Shown here in pieces: positions 23,590 through 32,015 of a stretch of DNA of 52,401 nt (positions are counted from its first letter, which is position 1; the number at the start of each line of letters is the position of its first letter). Below the pieces are notes generated by a model. That model ran no database searches. It saw nothing but the letters and a program-made list of their open reading frames with translations, and was not told where the DNA came from. Both the position numbers and the translations under genes were made by a program. This DNA comes from Planctomycetia bacterium (GTDB lineage: Bacteria > Planctomycetota > Planctomycetia > Pirellulales > Thermoguttaceae): the NCBI GenBank assembly GCA_030527015.1, contig JAUNBR010000021.1:1-52401 (forward strand). The letters run 5' to 3'.

Positions 23590-25275
23590 TTATTCTTCGG
23601 CAAGAATTTTCTTTCGTGTTTCCGAGATGTTTTTCATTCGGTTAAAATAACCCTTCATCCCGGGGCGAGTTTTTGCCATTTCCTCATCATAAAGATAACT
23701 GCGTGGATTTACCTGAACAGGAGGAACGTTTAGCTTTTTTTTCTGGTTTTCCAGCTCTGCTTTCATGCGGGTGATTTCTGATGAATACTCAGGTTCAGAA
23801 TAAAGGTTCTGCAGTTCCCGTGGGTCTTTTTCCAGATCATAAAATTCCCATTCATCCACATCATCATAAAAATGGATTAATTTGAAGCGGCCATCATAAA
23901 CCCCTTCATGTTTTTTTACCATATGCTCAGCAGGATATTCATAATAATGATAATAAATGGAAGAGCGCCAGTCGTCTGGGGTATTTCCCTGGAGAATGGG
24001 TACGAGAGAAAGTCCCTGCATGTCTTCTGGAATGGGAACGCCTGCCATTTCGAGGAACGTTTCCGCGAAATCTACATTCGAAACTAAAGCGTTATTTCGA
24101 GTACCGGGCTTCACATTTCCAGGCCAGCGGACGATGAGAGGTGTTTTGAAGGATTCATTATACATGAAACGCTTATCGAACCATCCATGTTCCCCGAGGT
24201 AAAATCCCTGGTCAGAAGCGTATACCACGACGGTATTTTCTGCCAGTCCGTTTTCTTCCAAAAAAGTAAGCATTCTTCCGATTTCATGATCCACCGCCGC
24301 GACACAGGCGAGATAATCTTTCATGTAACACTGGTATTTCCATTTTTTAAGTGCCACAGGATCATCTTTTACTTTTTCGTATTCCGCTGGGCGGCCTTCA
24401 TACATATTCATCCACTGTTCTTTTTGTTCTTCCGTCATGGAATTCCAGTCGCCGGGTTTCGTAATTTTCAGATCCTGATGTGTGAGTGTCTCAGCGATCG
24501 ACATGTCTTGTTCCAGCGCGGCGCGCCCACGATTTTTGTAAGTATCATCGAAAGTTTCAGGATATGGAAACTCGCGGTCACGATATAAATTATAAAATTC
24601 AAGATACGCCTGCCAGTTTCGGTGAGGTGCTTTATGCTGAGTCATCAGCAGGAATGGTTTTTCTGGATCACGATTTTTGAGCCATTCCAGAGAGCGGTCT
24701 GTGATGATTTCTGTCGTGCGGCCAGTGTAAGAGACTCTTTCACCGTTTTTAATCATGGGAGGGTTCAGATATGGTCCCTGGCCAATTAAAGTTTCGGCAT
24801 AATCGTAACCCTGAACTGGACAGGAGAGATGCCATTTTCCTATAATCGCGGTCTGGTAACCGGATGCGCCTAAAAGTTTTGGAAAAGTCTGCTGCTGACA
24901 GTTAAAACGGTCATTATTCGTCATAAAACCATTTATGTGTGAATACTTTCCTGTCTGAATGACGGCTCGACTGGGGCCGCAGATGGAATTCGTAACACAA
25001 CAGTTGGTGAAAAGCATTCCTTCGTCAGCCAATTTATCCATATTAGGTGTTTCATTTCGATTCGAGCCATATGCACTCAGAGCCTGATACGCATGATCAT
25101 CCGTGAAAATGAATAAAATATTTGGGCGTGAATCTTTTATGGGGGAGGAAGAAAATTTTCCGTGCTGTGCAGATGTGTTCTCATGCTGCGCGAGAGCTGC
25201 CGCGGAGAAAAATGTCAGTCCGCCCAAAAAGGAAATAAATGATAATGTGAACAGTAAATTTTTGTGAAGACTCAT
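23590..25275 (-). CDS. Secreted formylglycine-dependent sulfatase
   Basis: The 561-residue type I sulfatase has a signal peptide (about 1-29, ending SAAALAQ). Seen are the metal-binding NILFIFTDDHAYQ (Asp59, Asp60) and the maturation motif NSICGPSRA (Cys99 to formylglycine, then PSR). IGKWHL and QHKAPHRNW follow, with further metal ligands in VVYASDQGFYLGEHGW. The overall pattern resembles N-acetylglucosamine-6-sulfatase-like enzymes, but the substrate is inferred only; planctomycetes use many such enzymes on sulfated polysaccharides. It needs a formylglycine-generating or anSME maturase, not present here. The start has CGGAG nine bases upstream of the ATG. A strong terminator follows. Confidence 0.93.
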   Translation of the reverse strand: MSLHKNLLFTLSFISFLGGLTFFSAAALAQHENTSAQHGKFSSSPIKDSRPNILFIFTDDHAYQALSAYGSNRNETPNMDKLADEGMLFTNCCVTNSICGPSRAVIQTGKYSHINGFMTNNDRFNCQQQTFPKLLGASGYQTAIIGKWHLSCPVQGYDYAETLIGQGPYLNPPMIKNGERVSYTGRTTEIITDRSLEWLKNRDPEKPFLLMTQHKAPHRNWQAYLEFYNLYRDREFPYPETFDDTYKNRGRAALEQDMSIAETLTHQDLKITKPGDWNSMTEEQKEQWMNMYEGRPAEYEKVKDDPVALKKWKYQCYMKDYLACVAAVDHEIGRMLTFLEENGLAENTVVVYASDQGFYLGEHGWFDKRFMYNESFKTPLIVRWPGNVKPGTRNNALVSNVDFAETFLEMAGVPIPEDMQGLSLVPILQGNTPDDWRSSIYYHYYEYPAEHMVKKHEGVYDGRFKLIHFYDDVDEWEFYDLEKDPRELQNLYSEPEYSSEITRMKAELENQKKKLNVPPVQVNPRSYLYDEEMAKTRPGMKGYFNRMKNISETRKKILAEE

Positions 25276-25489
25276 AACATTCTCCGTGTTTTAGTGTGTT
25301 TACTGGACAATTCTTTCTGTTCCGATTTTTATTTTGAGATACGGTACACAGCCAGAAACAAAAATAGATGCGGTCAGGAAAAATAAAATCCCGCGTGGCA
25401 TCACTATCATATCCGATACATTTATAAATTATAACATAAAAAATTTGGGATGGAAGTCGGTGGAAATGAAAAGTTCTTCCAGATACTTT
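25276..25489. other. Spacer with a family A left fragment
   Basis: ATATCCGATACATTTATAAA at 25409-25428 is a left-arm relic. Nothing else recognised. Confidence 0.4.
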
Positions 25490-25590
25490 TATACTCTGTA
25501 CATTATAAATTTCCATTTCACGAGCATTTTTTGATACACGGAAAGTATCTGTTTTTAGAACGACACAAAACGAAAATTTAAAGGAAAAGC
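25490..25590 (+). repeat. Family A palindrome, diverged centre
   Basis: TATACTCTGTACATTATAAA ... AATTTAAAGGAAAAGC; the inner stem is disturbed (AGCATTTTTTGATACACGGA). Confidence 0.7.
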
Positions 25591-25838
25591 AAAAAAATAA
25601 GTAAAGCAGGTAAAACTGTGTTAAAATGAAACGATTATAATGAAAAGGTATGCAAAAACGGTTTTCCTGAAGTATATCTTTATGAAGGCCGAAAAAATGA
25701 AAAGCCTGTTTTATATTTATGGTATATAATCTTCATCACGGTATTTTTGTTTCTGAAAAACATCTGTTTTTATGATACAGAAGAACTGATTTTATATACA
25801 CACGATAAATTTTGCAGGTGCGTAGGATTTTGCTCTGG

Positions 25839-25944
25839 TATACTGGTTCCTTTCTAAATTTCCGTTTCATGCGGCTCTGAACGCAGGCATTTTCAGCGAA
25901 GCAAAAATGCCGGTGAAGCGAAAATTTATAGTGTATCGGATATA
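25839..25944 (-). repeat. Family A palindrome upstream of the pilin-like genes
   Basis: TATACTGGTTCCTTTCTAAA ... ATAGTGTATCGGATATA, with inner hairpin GGCATTTTCAGCGAAGCAAAAATGCC. It ends 67 bp before the first mini-gene. Confidence 0.9.
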
Positions 25945-26011
25945 AAATAATTCGTAATATGGATGAATATTTTATAATGGGAAGTTATGGGCTAAAGTGA
26001 GGAGTTTTTAT

Positions 26012-26206
26012 ATGTTTCGTGGGAAAAAAAATCGGCGTGGAGCCCTGACATTCGAGTGGATCGTTATCGTGACATTACTGGTGATCGGAATGATCGGAGG
26101 TTTAGGGGTTTTAAGGAACACGATACTTCTGAAAGTAACGGATATGGCGGAAAGTGTGGATAAATTGAATACGGCCGCATCCGCATCCACCTCTCCCTCC
26201 CCCTAA
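26012..26206 (+). CDS. Pilin-like mini-protein 1
   Basis: This 64-residue protein has a basic leader MFRGKKNRRG, then ALTFEWIVIVTLLVIGMIGG and a short polar tail ending TSPSP. Cleavage after Gly10 would put Glu15 at +5, the prepilin-peptidase rule. The 'G-A-L-T-F-E-W' stretch resembles the G-ATAIEY site of Flp/Tad pilins. I place the start at ATG 26012, with AGGAG eight bases upstream; the GTG 15 bp earlier overlaps that site. It is the first of three paralogues within 1.2 kb. A surface or pseudopilin role is inferred; no Tad assembly genes are in the window. Confidence 0.65.
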   Translation: MFRGKKNRRGALTFEWIVIVTLLVIGMIGGLGVLRNTILLKVTDMAESVDKLNTAASASTSPSP

Positions 26207-26287
26207 AAACAGAATCAGAACATTTTGGGAGTATTCCTGGTTTCGTAGAGCACATATTATTTTTTCCCTGATGGCTATAAAAATAGA

Positions 26288-26379
26288 ATTTTATGTTACG
26301 AAATGCCTTAAATTTTCATTTCACAGGCATTTTTGTTGAAAATACCGTTTTTGTGACGATATAAAAACTAAATTTTTAT
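26288..26379 (+). repeat. Family A palindrome, degraded
   Basis: ACAGGCATTTTTGTTGAAAA and the right-half trace GTGACGATATAAAAACTAAA remain. It runs directly into the next copy. Confidence 0.5.
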
Positions 26380-26482
26380 GCATTCTGGTTCCACTTTAAA
26401 TTTCCGTTTTGTGAAGCTCTGAACGCAGGCATTTTCAGGGAGCAAAATGCCTGTGACAGAATTTTATAGTGTATCGGGTATA
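26380..26482 (-). repeat. Family A palindrome
   Basis: GCATTCTGGTTCCACTTTAA ... ATAGTGTATCGGGTATA, inner hairpin GGCATTTTCAGGGAGCAAAATGCC. It lies between pilin-like genes 1 and 2. Confidence 0.85.
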
Positions 26483-26703
26483 ACAGTATAACAAAAAAAC
26501 ACGGGATGCTGCAGAATTAGAATAAATATGTATTTTTGGAAAAAAAGGAAAGAAATCACCGAAATTTCTGTGAAAATACTGGGAAAACGGAGAAATTTTT
26601 AGTGACAGATATAAAACAGATCGGTTAACCGTACGTCAAGTATGGAATTTTGTCGTGGAATTTATATTTTAACAGGGTGTGAATGAATCTTAAAGAGGAA
26701 AAG

Positions 26704-26886
26704 ATGCGAAAATCTCCTAATATATCTTGTCGTCGGGGTGTTTTGGCTTTCGAGTGGATTTTAATTACCGTAATCCTGGTAATCGGCGTTATCGGCGGCC
26801 TGGCTTTCGTCCGAAATGGTGGTTTATTGGAAATAACGGATACCGCTAAAGCGATTCATGAAATCGAAGTGGATTTTGTGAAATAA
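26704..26886 (+). CDS. Pilin-like mini-protein 2
   Basis: This 60-residue paralogue reads MRKSPNISCRRG, then VLAFEWILITVILVIGVIGG, then a short polar tail. Gly12 and Glu17 give the prepilin-type +5 spacing. The ATG at 26704 is preceded by AGAGG five bases upstream; an in-frame ATG at 26683 would add seven residues but covers that ribosome binding site. The hydrophobic helix is well conserved among the three copies while tails differ in length and sequence, as expected for membrane-inserted pilin-like subunits. Confidence 0.6.
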   Translation: MRKSPNISCRRGVLAFEWILITVILVIGVIGGLAFVRNGGLLEITDTAKAIHEIEVDFVK

Positions 26887-26907
26887 AATAATATCTAAAA
26901 AGATTAT

Positions 26908-26990
26908 TGTGCATCACGTGCGATAAATTTTTGTTGCACCGTAATGCCTGTGTTCAGAGTGAGTAAAAATTTAACGAGAAAACTGGTATC
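26908..26990 (+). repeat. Family A palindrome, shortened
   Basis: GTGCATCACGTGCGATAAAT ... TTTAACGAGAAAACTGGTAT with most of the inner hairpin deleted. Confidence 0.5.
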
Positions 26991-27040
26991 ATACTGAAAT
27001 TTTCGAGGAACTGGACTGATTATTCTGAGAGACATGGAAC

Positions 27041-27232
27041 ATGAAAAATATTCGGAGAAAAAATCGTTACGGAATGCTGACTTTTGAGTGGATCGTGCTG
27101 GTTTCGCTGCTAGTGATCGGAATGATTAGTGGTCTGGCCGTTCTGCGCACTACATTATATACCACCTGCACTGTGATTCCGGAAAACGCTGCGAATTTAT
27201 GTGAAGAGCTAGTAATAAAGAGTGGAGAGTGA
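27041..27232 (+). CDS. Pilin-like mini-protein 3
   Basis: This 63-residue paralogue reads MKNIRRKNRYG, then MLTFEWIVLVSLLVIGMISG, and has a tail with two cysteines (TTCTV ... NLCEEL). Gly11 and Glu16 keep the prepilin-type spacing. The ribosome binding site is weak (GAGAGAC). The cysteines are not found in the tails of the other two copies and could form a disulfide outside the cytoplasm. Tandem duplication of the three genes is inferred from their shared core and direction. Confidence 0.58.
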   Translation: MKNIRRKNRYGMLTFEWIVLVSLLVIGMISGLAVLRTTLYTTCTVIPENAANLCEELVIKSGE

Positions 27233-27289
27233 CGATGAAATTTCTCTTGAAGGAAAGAAAGCCTCAAAATGGCTAAAATTCTTTTGTCC

Positions 27290-27400
27290 TCATTTTACTT
27301 TAATTTTCCATTTTGTGCGTAAATGCAGGTATTTTCGGCGCCACAAAATGCCGGCCTGTCTGTCGGCGGACAGGGAAAGCAGATTTTTATAGAATTTCAG
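27290..27400 (-). repeat. Family A palindrome, CCTGTC/GACAGG hairpin subtype
   Basis: After TTTCGGCGCCACAAAATGCC comes an inserted hairpin CCTGTC (27355-27360) and GACAGG (27369-27374), then GAAAGCAGATTTTTATAG. Same insert as at 45244 and, inverted, at 12887. Confidence 0.7.
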
Positions 27401-27554
27401 GGGATATTACTGTCATTCTGTGTTTTCTTGACATTTTTTATATGTCTGATGTTCCATAAAAAAATTTTTTCTTACACTTCTGAATTTACAAAATATTTAC
27501 TTTTAGAATCCCTGATAAAATACATTTTTCATTGAGCCGGTATCTTTTTAAATA
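27401..27554. other. Spacer with no supported gene
   Basis: Hydrophobic short frames only, with no ribosome binding site. Nothing recognised. Confidence 0.4.
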
Positions 27555-27663
27555 TAATGGTCCTGCATACACTACAAAATTCTGCTTTACCGGCATTTTT
27601 ATTCCGCTGAAAATGCCTGCTTTCAGAACCGCACGAAACGGAAATTTAATGTGGACTCAGGTA
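27555..27663 (+). repeat. Family A palindrome
   Basis: TAATGGTCCTGCATACACTA ... TTTAATGTGGACTCAGGTA, inner hairpin GGCATTTTTATTCCGCTGAA. Confidence 0.8.
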
Positions 27664-28578
27664 AATAATCTTTCGTGATACTTTCTGCTTTTTCTGAAGT
27701 ATAAAATCAGGGTTTCTTCGCTGTTCGAACAAAACTGAATGAAAGTGGATGATAGAATCATACAAAAGTATGTAAATTTTTGCGCCTAAAATCTAAGTTT
27801 AATGTGGAAATAACAAAATATTTATACGACAGAAGAGAATAAAAAAGTTACAGGACATTTTTCTGGATGCACCAGGATAAAACGCCTGTAACCTTCAAAA
27901 AATCATCGTTCATACTATTTCCGATGATAGGACAAAATAACGAGAGAGAGTTTTTTGCCATTTTCTGGCGACAATTTATCCAGTTTCTGATAAAAGCTTT
28001 TTTTGACGTTTTATTTTTATTGTTCCGTCAATTTTTGAATGAACTTTTAACCAGAGAAAAGGAATATGTGGAAAAAACTTACAAAATAACTTAAAAAATA
28101 ACTTACATAAAAAAATATTAAAAAAATAATTAAAAGTGCCGGAGGGAAATCCTTCATGGGAGATTCTCTAAAAAGCCGTGAGCGAGAAATGCCGCCAAAT
28201 TTTAGGAATTCCCGTCCGACATGCGTTATTTTGCTCTTTTTTTGAAAAAGTGCAAGATTCACAGACGTTCACTGTGAAGAAAATATCAGTAAATAATAAC
28301 TTGACAAATTTTTACATATGAAGAATCATAGATTTTGGGCGAATATGGTTCAGAGCCCGTAAATCCCAGAAGATAACGTTTTAAAACTGGAAGATTTTTA
28401 AATTTTTAGAACATATGTAAAATTTTTTAAAAAAATTTTTAGGAAATCCATTTTTCATATGATACAGACCAATAAATTTCTATTTTTTAGGGCATCCTAG
28501 AATCGTGAGAAGCCGAGTGAAGCTTAATTTCATAGCACCGCGGCCTAAAATGGAGAGATTTAAACAGAAATAATATTT
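27664..28578. other. 900-bp spacer with no supported gene
   Basis: The open frames (27867-28094 plus, 28047-28262 minus) lack ribosome binding sites and family resemblance. A TTGACA stands at 28301 without a convincing -10. TTTTAGG (28486-28492) and CCTAAAA (28543-28549) could close a roughly 64-nt structure inside a decayed family A trace (ATACAGACCAATAAATTTC near 28461). No known RNA family was recognised. Confidence 0.35.
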
Positions 28579-28684
28579 TATGCTCATATACGAGAAATTT
28601 TCGTTTTGTCGGATTAAGTTTTCGGTGAAAACCTGCTTTCAGAGCCATACATAACGGAAATTTAGAACAGAATCCGCGTATATA
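28579..28684 (+). repeat. Family A palindrome, diverged
   Basis: TATGCTCATATACGAGAAAT ... TTAGAACAGAATCCGCGTATA with a right half GCTTTCAGAGCCATACATAA. Confidence 0.7.
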
Positions 28685-28714
28685 TCGAAGCAGTAAAAAG
28701 AGTAAAAGACGAAA

Positions 28715-28754
28715 GAAAAAAAGAAAACTCTCTTAAAACGAAAAGAGTTTTCTT
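28715..28754 (-). terminator. Possible intrinsic terminator
   Basis: AAGAAAACTCT (28721-28731) and AGAGTTTTCTT (28744-28754) form an 11-bp stem. On the minus strand a T run follows. It lies about 450 bp downstream of the acidic-protein gene. Confidence 0.4.
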
Positions 28755-29088
28755 CAAAATATTTAGTCAGATGGAAGATGAAATTTTTCTCAGCGAAACT
28801 TTTGGTGATTATAAAATAAAATACAAAAATGGAGTCTGAACATAAATACTGATTTCGTTTTTTGTATTCTTCGTCACCTCTTATCAGTATTTTTCGATTT
28901 AAAAGGCGGCACGATAATCCATATTACACGAAAAAAGGAAATTTCCCGTTTTTATCCGAAGATAAAAAAATAAAGTGAAGAATATATTCAAAATTTCCAC
29001 GAAAATTTAAGTTTTGAAAGGTTCAAGAACAGAAATATTCCATACATCACAAAATATCTGAGAAATAATACTTTATGATGTCTCAGAG
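28755..29088. other. Spacer with no supported gene
   Basis: AT-rich; no gene, promoter or repeat recognised. Confidence 0.35.
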
Positions 29089-29194
29089 TAAATACTGGTT
29101 CTCATTTAAATTTCTTTTTTTCTTCGCTAAAAACCGGTATTTTTAGTGAAGGAAAAATGCCGGAGTAACGGAATTTTATCGTGCCTCAGGTTTA
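29089..29194 (-). repeat. Family A palindrome abutting a stop codon
   Basis: TAAATACTGGTTCTCATTTA ... TATCGTGCCTCAGGTTTA. It ends 7 bp from the stop of the acidic-protein gene. Confidence 0.75.
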
Positions 29195-29201
29195 AATTCC
29201 T

Positions 29202-29735
29202 TTAGACATTCGGTTTCGTCATGAAATCATAAGTAGATAATTCAAAAAACAGCATCAGGCAGGCCACAAAAATGGCCAGCGCAGCAAGAATAAGAAATAC
29301 GTCAAAAGGTGTAAGCGTTTTCTTTTCTCCATCCCCTGACTTTTTCTTGTCCTTTTTCTTTTTTTTAGATTTTTTGTCCGTACCGGAGGTCTCTGTCTGC
29401 TCATCTAAAAATGAGGATACGTCATCTTGTGGATTCATGTCGCCCGAATCCACTTCAGCTGCAGAGAATTCACTTACCTCTGATTCGGCGTCTTCCGAGA
29501 GACCTTCTTCATGTGTTTCCTCAGAAAATTCTGAGTGTTCCGCGTCATCTCCTTCCCACATTTCTGTATTTTCATTTTCTAAAAACGCTTCCTGCGCATC
29601 TTCTGAGTCTGAGAAATCACCATCATTATTTTCGTCGGAATCCTCCCACGAAACTTCCTCACCAGAAAACATCTCATCTTCTGGATTATTAAATTCGGAT
29701 TCTTGATTTTTATTTTCGTCGTTAAAGTTTACCAT
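29202..29735 (-). CDS. Acidic tail-anchored membrane protein, unknown function
   Basis: The protein (177 aa) has an N-terminal 110-residue region made largely of Glu, Asp and Ser (for example SWEDSDENNDGDFSDSEDAQ). It is followed by a lysine-rich block DKKSKKKKKDKKKSGDGEKK and a single C-terminal helix FDVFLILAALAIFVACLMLF with a short end. By the positive-inside rule the acidic part should face the cytoplasm. I do not recognise the family; low-complexity planctomycete proteins of this shape are common. GGGGAG lies about ten bases before the ATG, which supports the start. The gene stands alone. Confidence 0.7.
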   Translation of the reverse strand: MVNFNDENKNQESEFNNPEDEMFSGEEVSWEDSDENNDGDFSDSEDAQEAFLENENTEMWEGDDAEHSEFSEETHEEGLSEDAESEVSEFSAAEVDSGDMNPQDDVSSFLDEQTETSGTDKKSKKKKKDKKKSGDGEKKTLTPFDVFLILAALAIFVACLMLFFELSTYDFMTKPNV

Positions 29736-29787
29736 TAAATGTGTCTCCCCAAAAGAGATTTTTCAGCGTAAAGCATGGAGTTTTCTA

Positions 29788-29892
29788 TATAAGTTTTACT
29801 TTAAATTTTCATTTTTTATCGTCATGAGAACTGACATTTTATACATCTTTCGTGAAATGCCAGAGAAATAAAATTCATCATGGACAAGATAT
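29788..29892 (-). repeat. Family A palindrome, degraded
   Basis: TATAAGTTTTACTTTAAATT ... TCATCATGGACAAGATATAA; the centre is diverged (GACATTTTATACATCTTTCG). Confidence 0.5.
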
Positions 29893-30378
29893 AATATTCC
29901 CGATTCAGTTTTAATTCTAAAATATTTTGCTAATAAAAATTGGGGAAAACCGCCTGCCGTATAATAGGAAAATCACTGGAAGACAGTTTCGTTTATAAAT
30001 TTATGGTTTAGCATACGAATTCATGGCACACGCACTTTACGGAAAAGTTCATGTACATTCATTTTTATTTATTATAACCAGATTACCCTCTTTTTGACAA
30101 GTGATTTTTTATATGAAATACAGACTTTTCAAAAAGATGTAAAGATTTTACCTTTTTTATAAATTATAAGGATATTTTATAGCACATATTTTATGAACTT
30201 TTACCTTTCCACATTTTATTCCTCTCTGAAACACTGAGGTTACAAGCTAAAATAAGATGAAAAGTTATGTCTAATATTTTAATTTTAAGGTATTTCGTAA
30301 TGAAAAATACGGTGACATGTACAGCAAAAATGGAAAACATTTTTTTGATGAAACATGCACAATTAAAAATAAAATCTT
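29893..30378. other. Spacer with no supported gene
   Basis: AT-rich. A TTGACA at 30094 has no good -10. Nothing else recognised. Confidence 0.35.
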
Positions 30379-31359
30379 TTAACGAAATGCTCTCGCCTCT
30401 GTAATATAATCTTTTGCCCCCATTTCTAAAAGATTTGCTGCCACAGAGACTCCTAAAAGTGTAGGGTCAGTTCCCGAAAGAGTTTTTTCCAGGCTGGCAC
30501 GCCCATCTACAGTAATCACTCGACCTGAAAGGTGCAAAAAGAGGAATGGTGCTTTTCGTGTACCGTGTGTGACTTTTTTCACAACAAAAGAGATCGCCCC
30601 GACAGGTGTGGCACATCCTCCGTCAAGAGCTTTTAGCATGGCACGTTCTGCTGTAACGCAGGCGAATGTCAGTGGATCATTTATTCGCGCTAACGCCTTA
30701 TTTGTAACAGTATCATCACTTCTGGTTTCCAGTCCTAAAGCTCCCTGGCCGACTGCGGGCATCATAATTTCTGTCGGAATAATCGCAGAAATTCGGTGTC
30801 CCCAGCCCAGGCGTTCTATTCCAGCTTGTGCGAGAATCAGAGCATCATATTCACCTGTGTCTAGTTTTTCGATTCGGCGATTTAAATTTCCACGAATACC
30901 ACGTACGATAAAATCTTTACGAAAAGCCAAAAGTTGAGCACGTCGGCGGAGACTGGACGTTCCTATAACTGCACCAGAACGTAAATTAGAGAGAGAAGTT
31001 ACCGGACGAGGATAATCTTTGCGTACCACCAGCACGTCCATGACGGAAGCACGCGGGAGTGTGGCGGTCAAAGAAAGACCGGGAACTGTATCCGTGGGAA
31101 GATCTTTCAGACTGTGTACTGCTACATCAATTTCCTTATTCAGCAGAGCCTGCTGAAGTTCTTTCGTAAATACGCCTACATTAGTACCCTCAGCAGAAAT
31201 CATGGGAGAGACGGGACCTAATTTTATATTATCTCCCGCGGTGGTAATCGGAAAAATTTTAACAGAAAAACCTTCTTTTCGTAATGCCTGTGCAGTCCAT
31301 TCTGCCTGCCACAAAGCGAGTTGGCTGGTACGAGTGCCAATTCGGATTTCCATTTTCAT
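30379..31359 (-). CDS. hemC: Porphobilinogen deaminase (hydroxymethylbilane synthase)
   Basis: HemC (326 aa) polymerises four porphobilinogens into hydroxymethylbilane in haem and tetrapyrrole synthesis. Motifs are EIRIGTRTSQLALWQAEW at the N-terminus, AVHSLKDLPTD, IGTSSLRRRAQL, VRGIRGNLNRRIEKL, and the dipyrromethane cofactor site DGGCATPVGA with the attachment Cys. The frame stays open for 33 more codons upstream, but those codons run through the SRP RNA gene; the ATG at 31359, followed at once by the family N-terminus, is the proper start. The SRP terminator T run ends 15 bp upstream, leaving only a short leader with AGAAAG, so hemC may rely on read-through. Confidence 0.95.
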   Translation of the reverse strand: MKMEIRIGTRTSQLALWQAEWTAQALRKEGFSVKIFPITTAGDNIKLGPVSPMISAEGTNVGVFTKELQQALLNKEIDVAVHSLKDLPTDTVPGLSLTATLPRASVMDVLVVRKDYPRPVTSLSNLRSGAVIGTSSLRRRAQLLAFRKDFIVRGIRGNLNRRIEKLDTGEYDALILAQAGIERLGWGHRISAIIPTEIMMPAVGQGALGLETRSDDTVTNKALARINDPLTFACVTAERAMLKALDGGCATPVGAISFVVKKVTHGTRKAPFLFLHLSGRVITVDGRASLEKTLSGTDPTLLGVSVAANLLEMGAKDYITEARAFR

Positions 31360-31373
31360 GGTATTTATCTTTC

Positions 31374-31402
31374 TAAAAAAATAGATCGTCGAAGAACGGT
31401 CC
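31374..31402 (-). terminator. Terminator of the SRP RNA
   Basis: The closing stem of the SRP RNA is followed on the minus strand by TA and seven T (31375-31381), so the RNA's own helix probably ends transcription. Confidence 0.6.
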
Positions 31403-31493
31403 CACACACACGAAAGTTTACACTTATAGCTGCTGGCGTTAACCCCTGACTCGTTCATGCTCTTCCGTTGTGCGGACCGTTCTTCAACGATCC
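31384..31493 (-). ncRNA. ffs: Signal recognition particle RNA, small bacterial type
   Basis: On the minus strand the ends GGACCGTTCTTCAACGATC (31474-31492) and GATCGTCGAAGAACGGTCC (31384-31402) pair at 18 of 19 positions, closing a roughly 110-nt hairpin. The tip carries the SRP domain IV signature GTCAGG, ten bases, then AGCAGC, followed by TATAAG, preceded by TGAAC. The ten bases GGTTAACGCC fold as a 3-bp stem with the loop UAAC, a URRC-type tetraloop in place of the usual GGAA. This RNA binds Ffh and directs membrane proteins to the translocon. A run of seven T follows. The identification rests on these motifs, not on a covariance search. Confidence 0.82.
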
Positions 31494-31589
31494 CACTTTA
31501 CATCCTAAATTATAAGGATTATTTAGTGAAAAAAAAGGGGGAGGGTAAAACCAAAACAAAAAAATTACGGATTTTACAGCAAAATTCAA

Positions 31590-31697
31590 ATTATGTACAC
31601 GAGACGTATATATTTCTGATTCCTCGGCATTTTTACGTCACGGAAAAAGCCAGTTTCAGAACCGTACAAAACGAAAATTTAATGTAAAGTCAGAAAC
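31590..31697 (+). repeat. Family A palindrome, degraded left arm
   Basis: TTATGTACACGAGACGTATA then CGGCATTTTTACGTCACGGA and a good right half TTTCAGAACCGTACAAAACG. Confidence 0.65.
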
Positions 31698-32015
31698 ATA
31701 AGTTTTGATTTTTCAAAAAAATGGAAGCAGCCATTACCGAATCATGTGTTATGGTACATTTATATTTATAAATTTTTATAATGTCTGTATTATGATTATG
31801 TTAAAAATAATTTCCTGAATATGCCAGATGTGTCCTTTAATATTTAATGTTTATTTTGACAGCATTTTGTGATATATGAATAAATTTTCACAAAACGCAC
31901 ATAAAACTAAAGAAAAAAGGAGCTGACATACCTGTATTTATCGTCATATAAAACAAAATTTAAAAGGAACCCAGAAGATGGAATTTCTGTGTTCTAAAAA
32001 ATAAACATTTTTCAT
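31698..32015. other. Spacer with a family A right-half relic
   Basis: CATATAAAACAAAATTTAAA (31944-31963) followed by AGGAACCCAG is a right-arm remnant. The TTGACA at 31856 has no convincing -10. Confidence 0.4.

Noticed and set aside
27867..28262. Two short frames in the long spacer
   Set aside because: Phe-rich AT-driven frames without ribosome binding sites on either strand.
28301..28330. Promoter at the TTGACA in the long spacer
   Set aside because: No acceptable -10 at 16-18 bp and no gene downstream on that strand.
31360..31458. N-terminal extension of hemC by 33 codons
   Set aside because: The extension translates the SRP RNA; the conserved HemC start is the ATG at 31359.
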